From the NCBI GenBank assembly GCA_031763025.1, contig JASSKH010000029.1, forward strand, positions 4,183,095-4,247,094: a stretch of 64,000 bases of DNA, read 5' to 3'. Source of the stretch: Macrocystis pyrifera (taxonomy: Eukaryota; Sar; Phaeophyceae; Laminariales; Laminariaceae). The notes beneath the pieces were generated by a model that was not told where the DNA came from, made no database searches, and saw only the letters and a program-made list of their open reading frames with translations. The translations under genes and the position numbers were made by a program. Numbering within the stretch: the first letter of the stretch is position 1; each line of letters opens with the position of its first letter. Of this stretch, positions 1 to 10,338 are shown in pieces.

Positions 1-241
1 ATCGCTTGACTCGAAATGCAATACATTCAAAAATGTTTGGACATTCTGCACGTATCCGACAGCCGTAGTTGCTTGGATGCCAACTTGCTGTCGGTCAAGT
101 CGAAGCAAAAAAAGTTGAGTGAAAACCATGGCGGGCAAGCGCCGTTCATGATCCCATCGTACGTCGTATACATCAACAGCGAAAGCGCTGAACGCGTAGT
201 CCGTCAAGCCAGCAAGGCATGAAACCTGTGTCTAAGGCTAG

Positions 242-545
242 ACGCCCTCGGGATATCAACAATTCCATGATGTTGACGATGACAAGTGCTCCCTGTTTCA
301 TTAAGTATTTTGCTCCTTAAACAACATCGACCGCCCTTATTGTCTACTTATGTTCAAGTTGCTACGTACCTTGCCTTTGCATGGGGATAACGACTGCTAC
401 GGGAGCAAGTCCTTCCAACAACGAATTGACACGTCATGCTATTTTCACCATCGCACCGTCTGTATCGCATCAGTCGAAGTGGACGCGGAGCAGGGCCTGG
501 ACGGGAGGCGCACCACATCTTACAGTAAGGTACGCGATAGCATCG
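242..545 (+). pseudogene. Second conserved exon, type X copy 1, with a stop
   Basis: Frame conserved with copies 2 and 4 and with type Y. The central part reads Lys-Cys-Ser-Leu-Phe-His and later Arg-Pro-Tyr-Cys-Leu, then a Met-Phe-Lys-Leu-Leu-Arg segment at 350 and further cysteines. In this copy a C-to-T change makes TAA at 302-304 where copies 2 and 4 have CAA. The exon probably ends at 545 before GT, phase 1. Function unknown. Confidence 0.5.
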
Positions 546-1817
546 GTCTCAGCGATCGTTACATCGTGAATACTGGTAGTGTCGCCGCAACAAGATTTTG
601 ACATACCATCGCGAAAGACGAGGCGCACGACATAATAAAGAGCCATATACACACATACATGGGAAACACGTCGCGTTCAATTATGCCTGCAACACAGGAA
701 TTTCTATTTTGCACCCCCTTGAGGTTTGTCGTATTCGCATAACAATATTTTGGTTTGCACGCCCCGATATCCGCTACGCACCTGTATGGGGTAATTTAGG
801 TGCAAGGATTGGTGTTCGTTGAAACAGAGTAGTTTCGTTTTCCCTAAAGGAGAACATCCGCCGTTCAAGTGTGTGATTGCTAAGACTGGCATTTGTAGTC
901 GATGCCATGTACGGGCCTCTTTCCCTTTCTGTTAACCTGCTTTAGTTTCTGTATGGATCCTGGTAGATACCTGTCAAATCGAACAAATGTGTCGCTCTAC
1001 AAACATCAAAGGCCTGTTCGAAACGACTCGACGAAAGAGATAGCTTGTCCAAAAGTCACAATAATAACCAATGCTCACACAATCGGACGCCGGCTTATAT
1101 GTATGTTGTTAGAGGAGTACTAACGTTATACCGTCCGTCGTAGGCAGACAGAAGCAACTTGTTCGGTATGCCCACTTGGGGTGAACGGGGGTTTTAGGGG
1201 CGAGGAAGCGTCATACCGGTACAACCTTTTCATTGGTCTAGAGACCCGAGACATACAGTCCAAACGTCCTGCAGCAGGTGAGGCCAGCGGGGACATGTAA
1301 ATTTGCAGGTCGTATATTGCATAATATTCGTGTCACGGTCTGGTCACTCCTGCGACATGAAGAGCGTATAGCGAAGGCACCGGGGAGGTCCCTTAGGGTA
1401 CTCTCTGAACTCGACGCCTACCAACCGCATGCTCCCTTTTTTTGCGGCATCGTCTGAAGGACGGTAGATGGATGCACAGTATTGGTCCGCGCTATCACTC
1501 TAGCATCAACCGGAGCGATCTTTGGATTTTGTGATTATGAAACACATATCGGGACTAAAATATGCACAGGGTCTCGCTGTATGCCCGGTCTCGTTGACGG
1601 TGCTTCTTCTGAATATCCTTGTAATGAAGATATTGGTGTTCATGATGTAAGGAGTACCAAGCGGAACAAATATTCCAGTACAAGCTCTGTCTCTCCTCGG
1701 CGTCTTGATTGGCACTTGAGCAAGCCACATGTGGAGTCCATGGCAGACAAACTCTAAACCGCATTCAAAGAAGATCGCCAACCACCCCTATATGCAAATG
1801 TTTACCCTCGCAGAAAG
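546..1817 (+). other. Probable intron region with one possible exon
   Basis: No frame is convincingly conserved. A good acceptor (pyrimidine tract ending CTTTAG at about 947) is also present in type Y near 33,435. The 50-60 codons after it are alignable with Y (33,442-33,690), but no single frame wins: different frames match in different parts. Treat 948-1,123 as a possible decayed exon. The same applies to 17,899-19,174 and 47,970-49,753. Confidence 0.3.
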
Positions 1818-2031
1818 TATACTGCGACTCCTACAAATGTCCGTATGGATACGCTCTGGTCGATGACGCTGACGACGTCAAGTGCAAGTGGGGCAAGTGC
1901 GATAAATCCCAGTGTTGCGAACAAGGTCTGCTCGAGCTACGACTGCCCAAAGTACTACGAGCTAGTGGATGATGCGGACGATACTGTGTGCAAGGACTAC
2001 AAGTGCACAAAAGATCAGTGCTGCAAGAAGG
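1818..2031 (+). pseudogene. Cysteine exon A (two modules), frameshifted in copy 1
   Basis: Same exon as 19,175-19,387 but with one extra A in TGCGAACAAG where other copies have TGCGACAAG. The insertion falls right after the CC pair of module 1, so module 2 is read out of frame. Acceptor and GTGAGA donor are intact. It could be a real loss or a base-call error. If real, copy 1 cannot encode the full five-module array. Confidence 0.65.
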
Positions 2032-2248
2032 GTGAGATGACTTCCGGATATATTCGATGAGGGTTTGATACAAAAATATAGGTATCGCATGCGTTGAACA
2101 ACTTGATACCTCGGTAAGTGTGAGCTGCATATCAACGAATTAGGAACAATCCGAATGCCTTCTACCCCGGAGGTGGACGTGGTTCATCAAGTGCACGAGC
2201 TGATGTTGCCTGTTCTTCTGCCACTACCTGTTCTAATTCGTACGCCAG

Positions 2249-2467
2249 ACACGGTCTACTGCGACTCCTACAAATGTCCTAAGCACTACAGCCTCAAGGA
2301 CGACGCTGACGATATCAAGTGCAAGTGGGGCAAGTGCGATAAATCCAAGTGTTGCGACAAGGTCTGCTCGAGCTACGACTGCCCTAAGTACTATAAGCTT
2401 GTGGACGACGCTGACGATGTTGTCTGCAAGGACGACAAGTGCACAAAAGAAAAGTGCTGCAGGAAGG
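2249..2467 (+). CDS. Cysteine exon B (two six-Cys modules), copy 1
   Basis: Exon of 219 bases between a TACGCCAG acceptor and a GTGAGA donor, entered and left in phase 1. It encodes two modules with spacing C-x4-C-x14-C-x4-C-x4-CC, each with a Cys-Pro-Lys-x-Tyr start and an acidic Asp-Asp-Ala-Asp-Asp centre. Spacing is identical in all modules of the window, which argues for disulfide-bonded domains. The mature peptide would be extracellular. Confidence 0.7.
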
Positions 2468-2683
2468 GTGAGAGAACTTCCCAATATATCAGATAAGGGT
2501 TTGGAGATAAAGAAAGTGAACACGAGCGTTGAATAGTTGGTTAAATTTGTACGTGTGAGCGGTATGATTGTGAATTAGGAACAATGCGAATACCTTCTAC
2601 CCCGGAGTTGGGCGTGTTTCTTCAAATGCACGAGCTGATGTTGCGTGCGCCTCTGCGACTACCCATTATGATTCGTACGCCAG

Positions 2684-2800
2684 ACACGATCTACTGCGAC
2701 TCTTACAAATGTCCTAAGCACTACCGCCTGAAGGATGATGCTGACGACATCAAGTGTAAATCCTCCGGGTGCACCACCGACAAGTGCTGCAAGTATCACT
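2684..2800 (+). CDS. Cysteine exon C (one six-Cys module), copy 1
   Basis: Exon of 117 bases from a CGCCAG acceptor to a GTGAGT donor, phase 1 on both sides. It holds a single module with the same spacing as in exons A and B, ending Cys-Cys-Lys-Tyr-His. It completes an array of five modules over three exons. Identical in copy 2. Confidence 0.7.
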
Positions 2801-3079
2801 GTGAGTCGTATTCCATGTCAGAGTATACGTAGTACCTGTTGACATATCGAGTACGTGCTAAATCTCTTGAGCATCAAATACGATTTTATACTTGCATTAG
2901 GTGTTTTGCTGCTTCTTAATGCTCGCGAAATGCAATCGACACAGATTTTTCGTGATGTTCGTTTACTGGGCAACATTACGACGAAAATGCGTCAACTTGT
3001 GGCTGGTGCGAACGTGACAGTGACTTCGTCTGCACTCTCTACATGCGTAAATTGTTTGGAAGACGACGACTCACTTTAG

Positions 3080-3594
3080 ATCAGTGCCGGATTATCGGAA
3101 GTAGACCATCAGCAACCGTCCTTGTTGGAAGCCAATAAAAAGGATTAACACTGCAGACTTTAGAAAATCCGTACCTATGTCCCGATCGGAAACTATGTTG
3201 ATTGGATAGACCACTAGGCAATTTCAGCATGGTTTCATTCTATGGACATACTCCATAGTAAGGGTTGGTTTGCAATCCAGCACGAATACCACATCCAGGC
3301 GGGGGTGGCGATTTCGGGATGAAAGCTCGACGTGGGACTGGCAAAACAACATCCACCCATTGTCCCCAGACGGCGCTTCTAGGTTGAAGGCAGCCAGGCC
3401 GTCATTGGTTGTCATGTTTGAGCAAAATCAGCTTGAATCGATTCTAAATGTTATCGGTCACATGCCCCACCCATTCCTTGACAGGATGCGACTACTAAGT
3501 CAGCAAAGGAATACTGGCACGACGTCAACATTGTCTCCCAGGACAACAGCACCGTTTGCCGACAGGACTTCGAAGTCGCCCAACGCGTTTGAAG
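3080..3594 (+). pseudogene. Frameshifted copy of the 170-codon exon, copy 1
   Basis: Matches 51,023-51,535 but has an extra base near 3,141, a missing G near 3,207 (GATTGGATAG versus GATTGGGATAG), CAG changed to TAG soon after, and an extra G near 3,302. The acceptor CACTTTAG is kept. Non-functional as an uninterrupted exon. Confidence 0.5.
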
Positions 3595-3949
3595 TAGTCT
3601 ATGAAGCAAACACTACATGGGTTTCGTGATGAGTTCTTCTTGTGCGCTGATCGAAGGCAAAAGAGTGACCTACAGTTTGTTTGGTCGGACATGTCGCTTC
3701 CTTAAAGGCGTGTCTAGGCATACAACCACTCTGTTTATTACACGCCTCTCACTGTGACATTTAGACGAGCAGTGATCCACCCAACGAAGTCCTCTCTCGA
3801 TCGGTATATGGGTTTATATTGCGTGGAGAAACACGCGTCCGTCTTCGATTGGAACTTGTCTAAACATTGGCCAGAGAGCATATTCTGTTTTATATTTTGT
3901 GTGACAGAGGCGATAAATAGGTAGTACTCTTCACCGGTGTCGTAAGGGC

Positions 3950-4342
3950 TTAGTTTTTGTTGAAAATGGCTACTGCTCTTGTTGGCCTCTACATCCTGTT
4001 GGGACTCCCAATATTGGTGTGCCCGAGTATGATGCGAGTTCGTCAGTTGGTTCGTGGGGCGGCATCCAGGATATGGACGCTAGTGCTACCGTTGCGGATT
4101 CAATAAATGATTTGTCTGACCTTGACGCAAGACGATGTGTCACACTACATATAATTCGATTGCTTGTAGGTTTCTGCAGAACACGTTCGATGTGTTTGAC
4201 TTCGGCACGATGCGTGCACGCATTCCATTTGCTTGTAAGGAGTACACAGTTTCTATTACAGCTTTCAGTGATCTGCTATCAGCCTAGACAGGGATCTGCG
4301 TGTTTTGTGGGCGGTTTTCGACCATGGCAGGTCTGGTGTTAG
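3950..4342 (+). pseudogene. Conserved frame with Tyr-Asp-Ala-Ser-Ser-Ser, copy 1
   Basis: From about 4,016 the frame reads Val-Pro-Glu-Tyr-Asp-Ala-Ser-Ser-Ser-Val and later Leu-Asp-Ala-Arg-Arg-Cys-Val. Type Y (35,107-35,275) keeps Val-Pro-Asp-Tyr-Asp-Ala-Ser-Ser-Ser-Val and Leu-Asp-Ala-Arg-Arg-Cys-Val, with one TAA between. An upstream one-base loss (GTTGAAAATG) and a one-base gain near 4,312 break the frame that is continuous in copy 2. Fold unknown. Confidence 0.4.
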
Positions 4343-4459
4343 AACAGTCCACGAGAGCAAGGACACTTTAAGCGCGTCAAGAAGATCCAACCATGGGCCG
4401 TTGAAATATTGGTTTCGCTCATCGTTTGGGTGGTCTCAATATAAGTGAACCGTAACTGC

Positions 4460-5204
4460 AACATTAAAAAAAATAGCTGCTCAGCGATGCACAGTCATCT
4501 TTCAAGCGCATCTCTATCAAACATGGCGCCCCGCAGTCGTTTGCCAGGAAGTCATATTCCTCGCGTTCTGATACATTCACGTTCCCGCCATTGGTCTGCA
4601 CACACAGCGTCTTAAACGCGTTGAGCTTGCATTTAACGACGAGGTTTACTTTTCGTGCTTCTAGCTGTTGCGTTCTGCGAACGGTAGATGATACAGTATT
4701 TCTCTTCATCAGCGGAAATATTTCAGACAATTTCGTGGACACACATGTGCCATCCTAGGTGGATCTTGTTCAGCTACGTGTTAGTGAAACATTAGGTAGT
4801 TTTATCACTTCTGTGCATGATATAGCCTATGTTCATTGGTGTCGGCGGGATGTCCGACAAGGTTAAGGTCAGCAATTATTCGAACTTACACACTATTTCG
4901 GCCGCGTAAGCCTGATTGTTTTCGTTTCTTGAAGTAGTTTTCACGTTCATTTTCGATCTGAAATGCCATCTGTCACACCGGGTATATATTGCAGGTGCAC
5001 AACATTCCTTTACTAAGCAGTATCCACAATGTTTTCACATGTGTGTCGTGGTTGCATATCTAAACTAGCTGTCTTGCCACCTACGGATTTTTTGTTTCGA
5101 CCCCCTGTTGTAGAACAAACGTGGAGCCCTATATCACAAATACCGGGGCCCGTTGGGGTTCCACACACCGTAAAGAGCTGCTCGCACCTCATCCCATCCA
5201 ATAT
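4460..5204 (+). other. Region with overlapping open frames of undecided strand
   Basis: A 92-codon minus-strand frame (4,464-4,742) with cysteine pairs is open in copies 1 and 2. Its type Y counterpart keeps Asp-Cys-x-x-Pro-Cys and Met-Arg-Leu-x-x-Asp-Cys but has stops. Plus-strand frames over the same bases also align partly with Y. I cannot decide between them and call no gene. Same for 21,821-22,564 and 52,430-53,160. Confidence 0.3.
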
Positions 5205-5400
5205 CGTTATGAGAACCCTAATCATCAAGTCGTTGCTTGTAACTACCGATATAGTCGACCGCGTGGATGGATTATAGTGCATGTGAATCCCGCCAATAAA
5301 ATGAACGACCGACGCGTGTCGAGGTTTGGTCTATGTGAAGAGAGATGCAGAGGTTGGACCAGGTACTTGTGTTGAGGAAGAAGGCAAAGTGTTTGTATAA
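5205..5400 (+). pseudogene. Conserved exon remnants (Ala-Cys-Asn-Tyr and Val-Lys-Arg-Asp blocks)
   Basis: Two plus-strand blocks match type Y. Around 5,217-5,277 the X sequence reads Val-Val-Ala-Cys-Asn-Tyr-x-x-Ser-Arg-Pro and Trp-Ile-Ile-Val, Y (about 36,212-36,280) Val-Ile-Ala-Cys-Asn-Tyr-x-x-Asn-Arg-Pro and Trp-Val-Ile-Val. Around 5,323-5,376 X reads Val-Tyr-Val-Lys-Arg-Asp and Pro-Gly-Thr-Cys, Y Val-Phe-Val-Lys-Arg-Asp and Pro-Gly-Val-Cys. The two blocks are in different frames, and X lacks 13 bases after the second. Probably part of a cysteine-containing extracellular domain, now decayed. Copies at about 22,565-22,760 and 53,163-53,340. Confidence 0.45.
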
Positions 5401-6454
5401 TTGCCTACTATATGTCCCCGTGAAAGAGAGCGATAAATTGTGGTTGAATTCACGGCCTAGTTGTCCCTGCAAGAGCCACAAACCACGAACATATGCACCC
5501 TGTGGGTTGTTGCTTCGGCTAACCGCACGTCATCCAGCAACATTCCCGGATACATACGGTGACGATCTCGCTACCCCATCGTACAACGAACCTCTCCATA
5601 GAGGTAGGTTGAATCTATCTAGACTCAATTGCGAGCAAGTCAATTACTGCAATCTCTCCGTATGGTACAATTCTCAGACATATGCTTGTATAGTCAGGCG
5701 TACTTGTGCGTAGAGACTGCACACTCACTTGATACTTTGGGGTATCAATGATCCTACCCCACACGCTCCCACGACGTCAATCAATGGCTAGCGAAACGTA
5801 TCTGTCACCAGATGACGTGCGAATCCAAACACACAGTCGAACCCGTGCATCCACGGCAACAATATTGAAAACAAGAAATATGAAATGATAAGAACGCGTG
5901 TCGACTCGCAAATTTACGGCTGCAAAAATGCGCAATTTCTCTAGAAAACTGTCAGTGGTTTTCACGTGACTAATGCCGCAGTATTCCATCTGAAAACAAA
6001 CGGTAGTATGTGATTATGTGGTGTGTTCAATTTGCCCTGTCCATTGATTGCTACAATAGACCTACAACATTAGACGGTGTGCATGCAGCAAAAAAATACG
6101 TTGTTGACTGTATGCGCGTATAAAACGAATGACACTCCTTATTACGTGTCAGAAATAAATATCCAACAACCAACAGTATATAGGGCTAGAGACAAGGCAT
6201 ACCCACATCCTTTAAGACGACAGAAGCATTAATAAGGAAATACAGCTCGCACGTCCATCTATAGTTTTCTCACTCGGCGACGAGGGCACATGTATCAGAG
6301 GCTCGTAGCTTATCTGTGATTTTTGCAAACGAGCGTTGAGCTGCACGAAATCCAAACTTGTAGTCGCGGAGTTCAAAGCACACAATTTCTTCCCAACACA
6401 GAACAACTTGGTGTCCCTACCGAACAGTAGATGAGAGCGACTGTCTAGGCGCCG
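5401..6454 (+). other. No supported gene
   Basis: AT-rich sequence with scattered short open frames on both strands. A 102-codon minus-strand frame (6,212-6,520) is open in three X copies but not in Y. Nothing else is visible. Equivalent regions are 22,761-23,813 and 53,341-54,398. Confidence 0.4.
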
Positions 6455-6895
6455 GTGCGATATATGGAGGACCGTGCCCAACAACTCGGTTTGAGTATCC
6501 TCCATGTACTTCGTTCGCAAGCAGGTCGCACGCTTCTGTTCCCTTGGTGTTTGACCCGGCGCGTAAATATCACGAAAGACGTCAACATATTGTCAACAGC
6601 ATACTCGTATAGAGTCGAACCCCGTGTGTGCTGTTGGTATCGGGAACGTCACGTACTGGCGGTTTCTGAGTCTTGGGCGACGCATGTTTGTTGTTCGGCA
6701 CGCTTCCGTATCCTGGGGCACGCGTTTCATGAAGGTGGCGTGATGGTTGTAAAACTTGAGGATGACACCTTGGTGGAGTTGTTGGTCGTTAATCGAGGTG
6801 GTATGGTTCAAGAATTTCGTCGTTCTACCATTGATGTAGTGAAGTATTTTGCTGCTGTTTTACGAGAGTGGGAAGTAGCAGGTGTTGTGGAGTGA
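6455..6895 (+). CDS. 146-codon frame, open in all three X copies (copy 1)
   Basis: Open and equally long at 6,455-6,895, 23,814-24,254 and 54,399-54,839. The last 50 residues (Val-Val-Lys-Leu-Glu-Asp-Asp, Leu-Leu-Val-Val-Asn, then Trp-Glu-Val-Ala-Gly) look protein-like. The segment Ser-Ala-Arg-Phe-Arg is shared in frame with type Y near 37,590, just before the Y deletion. Changes between copies 1 and 4 fall at third and second positions about equally, so evidence for selection is weak. No domain recognised; start uncertain. Confidence 0.35.
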   Translation: MRYMEDRAQQLGLSILHVLRSQAGRTLLFPWCLTRRVNITKDVNILSTAYSYRVEPRVCCWYRERHVLAVSESWATHVCCSARFRILGHAFHEGGVMVVKLEDDTLVELLVVNRGGMVQEFRRSTIDVVKYFAAVLREWEVAGVVE

Positions 6896-7079
6896 AAATA
6901 ATGGGTAGTGGAAACCGGATCTCGACCGATCGGTTATCGTTGGGCCGGCTCGAATCTTTGCGCTATGGCGTTTACCCTTTACGTATGACGTAAGGTACTT
7001 TGGGTAGTTCGACAAACAATTGCGGGGAATGGAAATTCAAAAACGGCTTGCGTGAAAGCATATAAGGGATAAAACTGAT

Positions 7080-7869
7080 TTACCGAAGTACATTCGGTAT
7101 ATGTATTGGAATGGTATCTACGATATATTGTCGGAATGCAAGCATAACAATAATTGCGTGTGGATAGATTTTCATATCCAGTCTAACAGCAACGGACATT
7201 TGAAGAAATCCGGTAGGTGCAATAAATTTACTCAGCTCGAAATTTCCAAGCGTAATAAACGGTGTCGGCAACAGAAATACGAAGAGGTGCTCCAGGAAAG
7301 AATGTGTGAGTTCCGGGCCTAGTTGAGTGACTCCAGCACGTGCTTACGAACGTTCTTGCAGGGATCAATGAAGGTCTGCTTATCGCAGAAGATGATCGAT
7401 ATGTTGATACTCTGGTAATTTGTAAAAATGAATCGTTCTCTCTGATCCAGTCAGAGAGTGAGGGAAATCGAATTGCACCCCCTTGTTTCGACTCGCCGTG
7501 TTTCTGTTGGCGTCGGGGTGAAGGGAACCTCTTTGGCCGATGGCATGCTGAAAGTCCTGATGTTATTCTAACCCAGCTCGTGAAGGATCGCAAAGAAGCG
7601 GAATACCTTGCTTCGCTTATAAGCTCAAACCAATACTTCTTTTTTTTTTTTCCATCACTTTCACTTTCCAGCCTAACTCGTAAGAGGTTTTACCCTCGAC
7701 GACCTTCTGGACAAGCCATGGTCACAGGTGTCTTCCCTTCTCCCCCCCGGTACATGCCTTTAATTTTTATCGCGCATAGGGTTCAGCATTCCCACTGCTC
7801 GTCGATTTTCATCGAATGTAGCTAACTCACGCTCTCGAGCTTTCCGCTAATCAATATATTTTATGCTAG
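7080..7869 (+). other. Short frames and a T-run, no supported gene
   Basis: Frames of 60-160 codons on both strands overlap here, and none keeps its frame consistently between copies (one-base changes near 7,428 and the T-run near 7,637). The T-run differs slightly in length among copies. Equivalent regions are 24,439-25,230 and 55,023-55,812. Confidence 0.3.
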
Positions 7870-7960
7870 AAAAAGCCCCTACGAGCACGCACTCGGTGAG
7901 ACTTGAACTCACGAAATTGATCTTGATAGGCACGCGGACCACCTACCATGTTGTACGGAT
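7870..7960 (-). ncRNA. tRNA-like Pol III element, copy 1
   Basis: Read on the minus strand, GTGAG-TTCAAGT-CTCAC (7,912-7,896) forms a perfect T-arm and fits a B box. About 30 bases upstream, TGGTAGGTGGTCC (7,949-7,937) fits an A box. A TTTTT stretch (7,874-7,870) follows as a Pol III terminator. The acceptor and anticodon stems do not form, so it is a decayed tRNA, a tRNA-derived element or another Pol III transcript. It lies inside a plus-strand intron region. Confidence 0.4.
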
Positions 7961-9220
7961 AAAATGAGACTTTCTACGATAGACGTATCACATTCGGAAG
8001 AAAAAAACCCTCGGGCGCCAGTTAACGTAGGAATATGAGAGTTGGGGTCTAGATCGTTGGGCATACTACGTACGTACACGTTCGAAATTCGTGTGGTATC
8101 ACTCGTACTAATATGTCTGTCTCCTGTGAACTCTGCACTTCGCCTAGGGGGGTAGTAGGTACGTCAGACAACCTAGGGTAGACCTTTGTCGTAGAAGACC
8201 TCAAAGTACAAGACCGCCAGCCACAAAAACACGCGCTCCCAGGTACAGACATGGTTTGTTCAGCATCTCAAACTCCGTTGTATGTGTCGCACAACAAAAC
8301 CAGATCAAAGGAGGCATTCTACGTAAGAGGTATCGCATTTGAGAAAAAACAACTAGAGCCACCAAGGCGTCCTTACCAGGCGGCAGATGAAGGCCGAGTA
8401 AGTAAATTGTGCTCTCTATTGTTGGGCATGGTTGGTACCCACATATGCAGATGCGTGTGGCATCGGTCGTGTTCATCTGTCTGTGTCCGATGAATTCTGC
8501 AAGTTTACCTTGGAGCGATAGGAGCCTCAGACAAATTTCGGTGAACCTCTATCGAAAAAACGCCCCAAAGATGCCGTCCATCTTGTAGACACTTGGTAAG
8601 GTCGACGTGCAGTAAATAATGTGAGGAACGTATTAACTCCAGTTGTATCCCGTGTGCGGGCTAAGCCACGAGCCGAGCTCATGCTGAACTTAACGCCAAA
8701 TTATAGCTCACAATTTGAGCTTAGAGTATGAGGTTGCCTAAAACGGTGGATCTAGTTTCGAGGGTTTCTCGTCGAAAGGCGCTCTCCCCTGGTTGTCCAA
8801 GTTATGTTTTTTTCAGTCCGTGGCGAGTGGACTGGATTGTGACCTTCCAAGGTAAATGATGGGGCACAGAAATTGTGTACTCGACTACCTGTTCGTTTCT
8901 GTTGAGGAGTGCGGTTGGGACGTTCAGAATCAGTATGGGTCTATCCCGTGTTGCGGTTACATTTAGCATAATAAGACGCAGAATCTCGACACGATATACA
9001 GAAAGGAATGTCGTCAAGTAGTCTAAGCCATGGAATTGCTCCCTCCCTCGTGCCACCAGCGGCGATATGAACACACGTTTGCGTCTGTCTTGACACAAAA
9101 TACTCAGCGCCAACTGATGCCGAGAGAGACCGAGTTGCACCCATTTGGTTCGGAAACCTCGTGTTCATCAACGCTGTGGATACCCTAGAACATGGCTGAT
9201 TCCTGCTGTTTTTGCCTTAG
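7961..9220 (+). other. No supported gene
   Basis: Several frames on both strands are open in the X copies: a 91-codon minus frame at 8,201-8,476 and a 112-codon minus frame at 8,802-9,140. Type Y lacks this region, so no comparison is possible. A small inverted repeat, GCTCA-CAATT-TGAGC, lies at about 8,706-8,720. Equivalent regions are 25,321-26,579 and 55,906-57,165. Confidence 0.35.
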
Positions 9221-9649
9221 GTGGTATTCTTGATTCCCCAAACGCGTTCGGGGCTGCGGCAAACGCTGGTGGAACACTTGGCTAATCTCCGCAAGTTTGA
9301 TGAACTGCGTGGTGTCTTTAACATGTGACGTAAAGTAAATGCGTCTGGGCGGAGCTATGCGAGTAGACTGACGAAGCCGGATTCGGGTTTCGTTGTCGTC
9401 TTCTGTCATTGGTTGATCCAACAAATGAGAAGATCGCAGCGGCGTGGCAAGCAGCCTATTCTTGATACCGTCAACCGAGAGTTTGTCAAACGTGTTTTCG
9501 TTCAGATGTGTGGTGCCGATTTCACGTTGCAGTGTACAAAGCCATCTACAATTTCGGTGTCTGTGTCCGAATTGAAGCTGGAAAGCTTCTGGGTCTTTTC
9601 CACCCACGGAACCTCTTGTATTTACAACGTCGGGTATATCGGAGTTTGA
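9221..9649 (+). pseudogene. Candidate exon with one in-frame TGA, copy 1
   Basis: After a strong acceptor (CTGCTGTTTTTGCCTTAG) one plus frame is open to 9,649 except for TGA at 9,326. Between copies 1 and 4 I counted about 8 changes at third, 3 at first and 3 at second codon positions of this frame. This supports plus-strand coding over the overlapping 140-codon minus frame. The TGA is in all X copies; either it lies in a small intron (about 9,311-9,365) or the exon is dead. Encodes a mixed, partly basic segment of unknown fold. Confidence 0.45.
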
Positions 9650-10062
9650 TTCGAAACGTGGTGATGCCTGTACACCTAACCTGCGTAGCGATCGTACACC
9701 TGGAAAACCCGTCTGTCGTTGTTGTAGTATATCAGGACCGCTTGCCCGTGCTCCGGCAGAGGTAGCAAATAGTGGTAATGAAGCTCTTCACTCGAAGACT
9801 TCTAGGCGCCACCAATAATAATATACTTGATTCTAAACAGTATCCACCACGACGAACAAGTCCCTAAACCTAGTTATAAAGCGAATGGCCTTGTCAATAA
9901 CTAGTGATATTCCAACGATGTAAGCTAATCGCTCAGCCCGTCGAAGCTAAATAACGGCCTCTTAGTCGCAGCACGCGTGTGTTTCCCAAGTCGAAGACTG
10001 AAGAGAACCGGGGTAGCCACAAACGTGTATGAAGACTCGGCTCCCAATTATCCTAAATCTGA

Positions 10063-10338
10063 ACGGTCGGCGTGGTTGCTGAACATACCGTTGCAGAGTC
10101 TATCGCATTTGCTGGCCAGGTCTGGACGGTGGTTGTGGAAGACACCTCGCCGAAAAGATTGTTTACAGGATTGGCTATAGTATGAAGGCAAGCGGTTATG
10201 TCTATCCTGGTACTGTCGTACCTTTCCGAACTCCCGTTTGCTGTGGTGGGTTTGGAGCTGTGCACTGCTAAAGCCAAGTTTTTTCCAGAAATAGCGAAAG
10301 GAACAGGCAAACCGTTCACCCCATTATCGGGTCGCTGA
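10063..10338 (+). pseudogene. Conserved frame with Val-Ala-Glu-His and hydrophobic segment, copy 1
   Basis: One plus frame, interrupted only by TGA at 10,183, holds Val-Ala-Glu-His-x-Val-Ala and Lys-Arg-Leu-Phe (shared with Y around 37,690-37,780). It then holds a hydrophobic stretch, Ser-Ile-Leu-Val-Leu-x-Tyr-Leu-Ser-Glu-Leu-Pro, shared with Y in the equivalent frame. Substitutions between X and Y over both blocks fall mostly at third positions of this frame (about 24 against 12 and 14). A 201-codon minus frame over the same bases shares those third positions, but further on the comparison clearly favours plus. Copy 2 at 27,421-27,697. Confidence 0.42.

Noticed and set aside
4464-4742. 92-codon cysteine-containing minus-strand frame
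   Set aside because: Some cysteines are kept in Y, but the Y frame has stops and plus frames align as well. Strand evidence is insufficient for a gene call.
7870-7960. Functional tRNA gene
   Set aside because: The T-arm is perfect, but the seven bases after it have no complementary acceptor strand at the right place and no anticodon stem forms.
9185-9607. 140-codon minus-strand frame
   Set aside because: Changes between copies 1 and 4 cluster at third positions of the overlapping plus frame, and at that frame's first positions they are few. The minus frame fits poorly.
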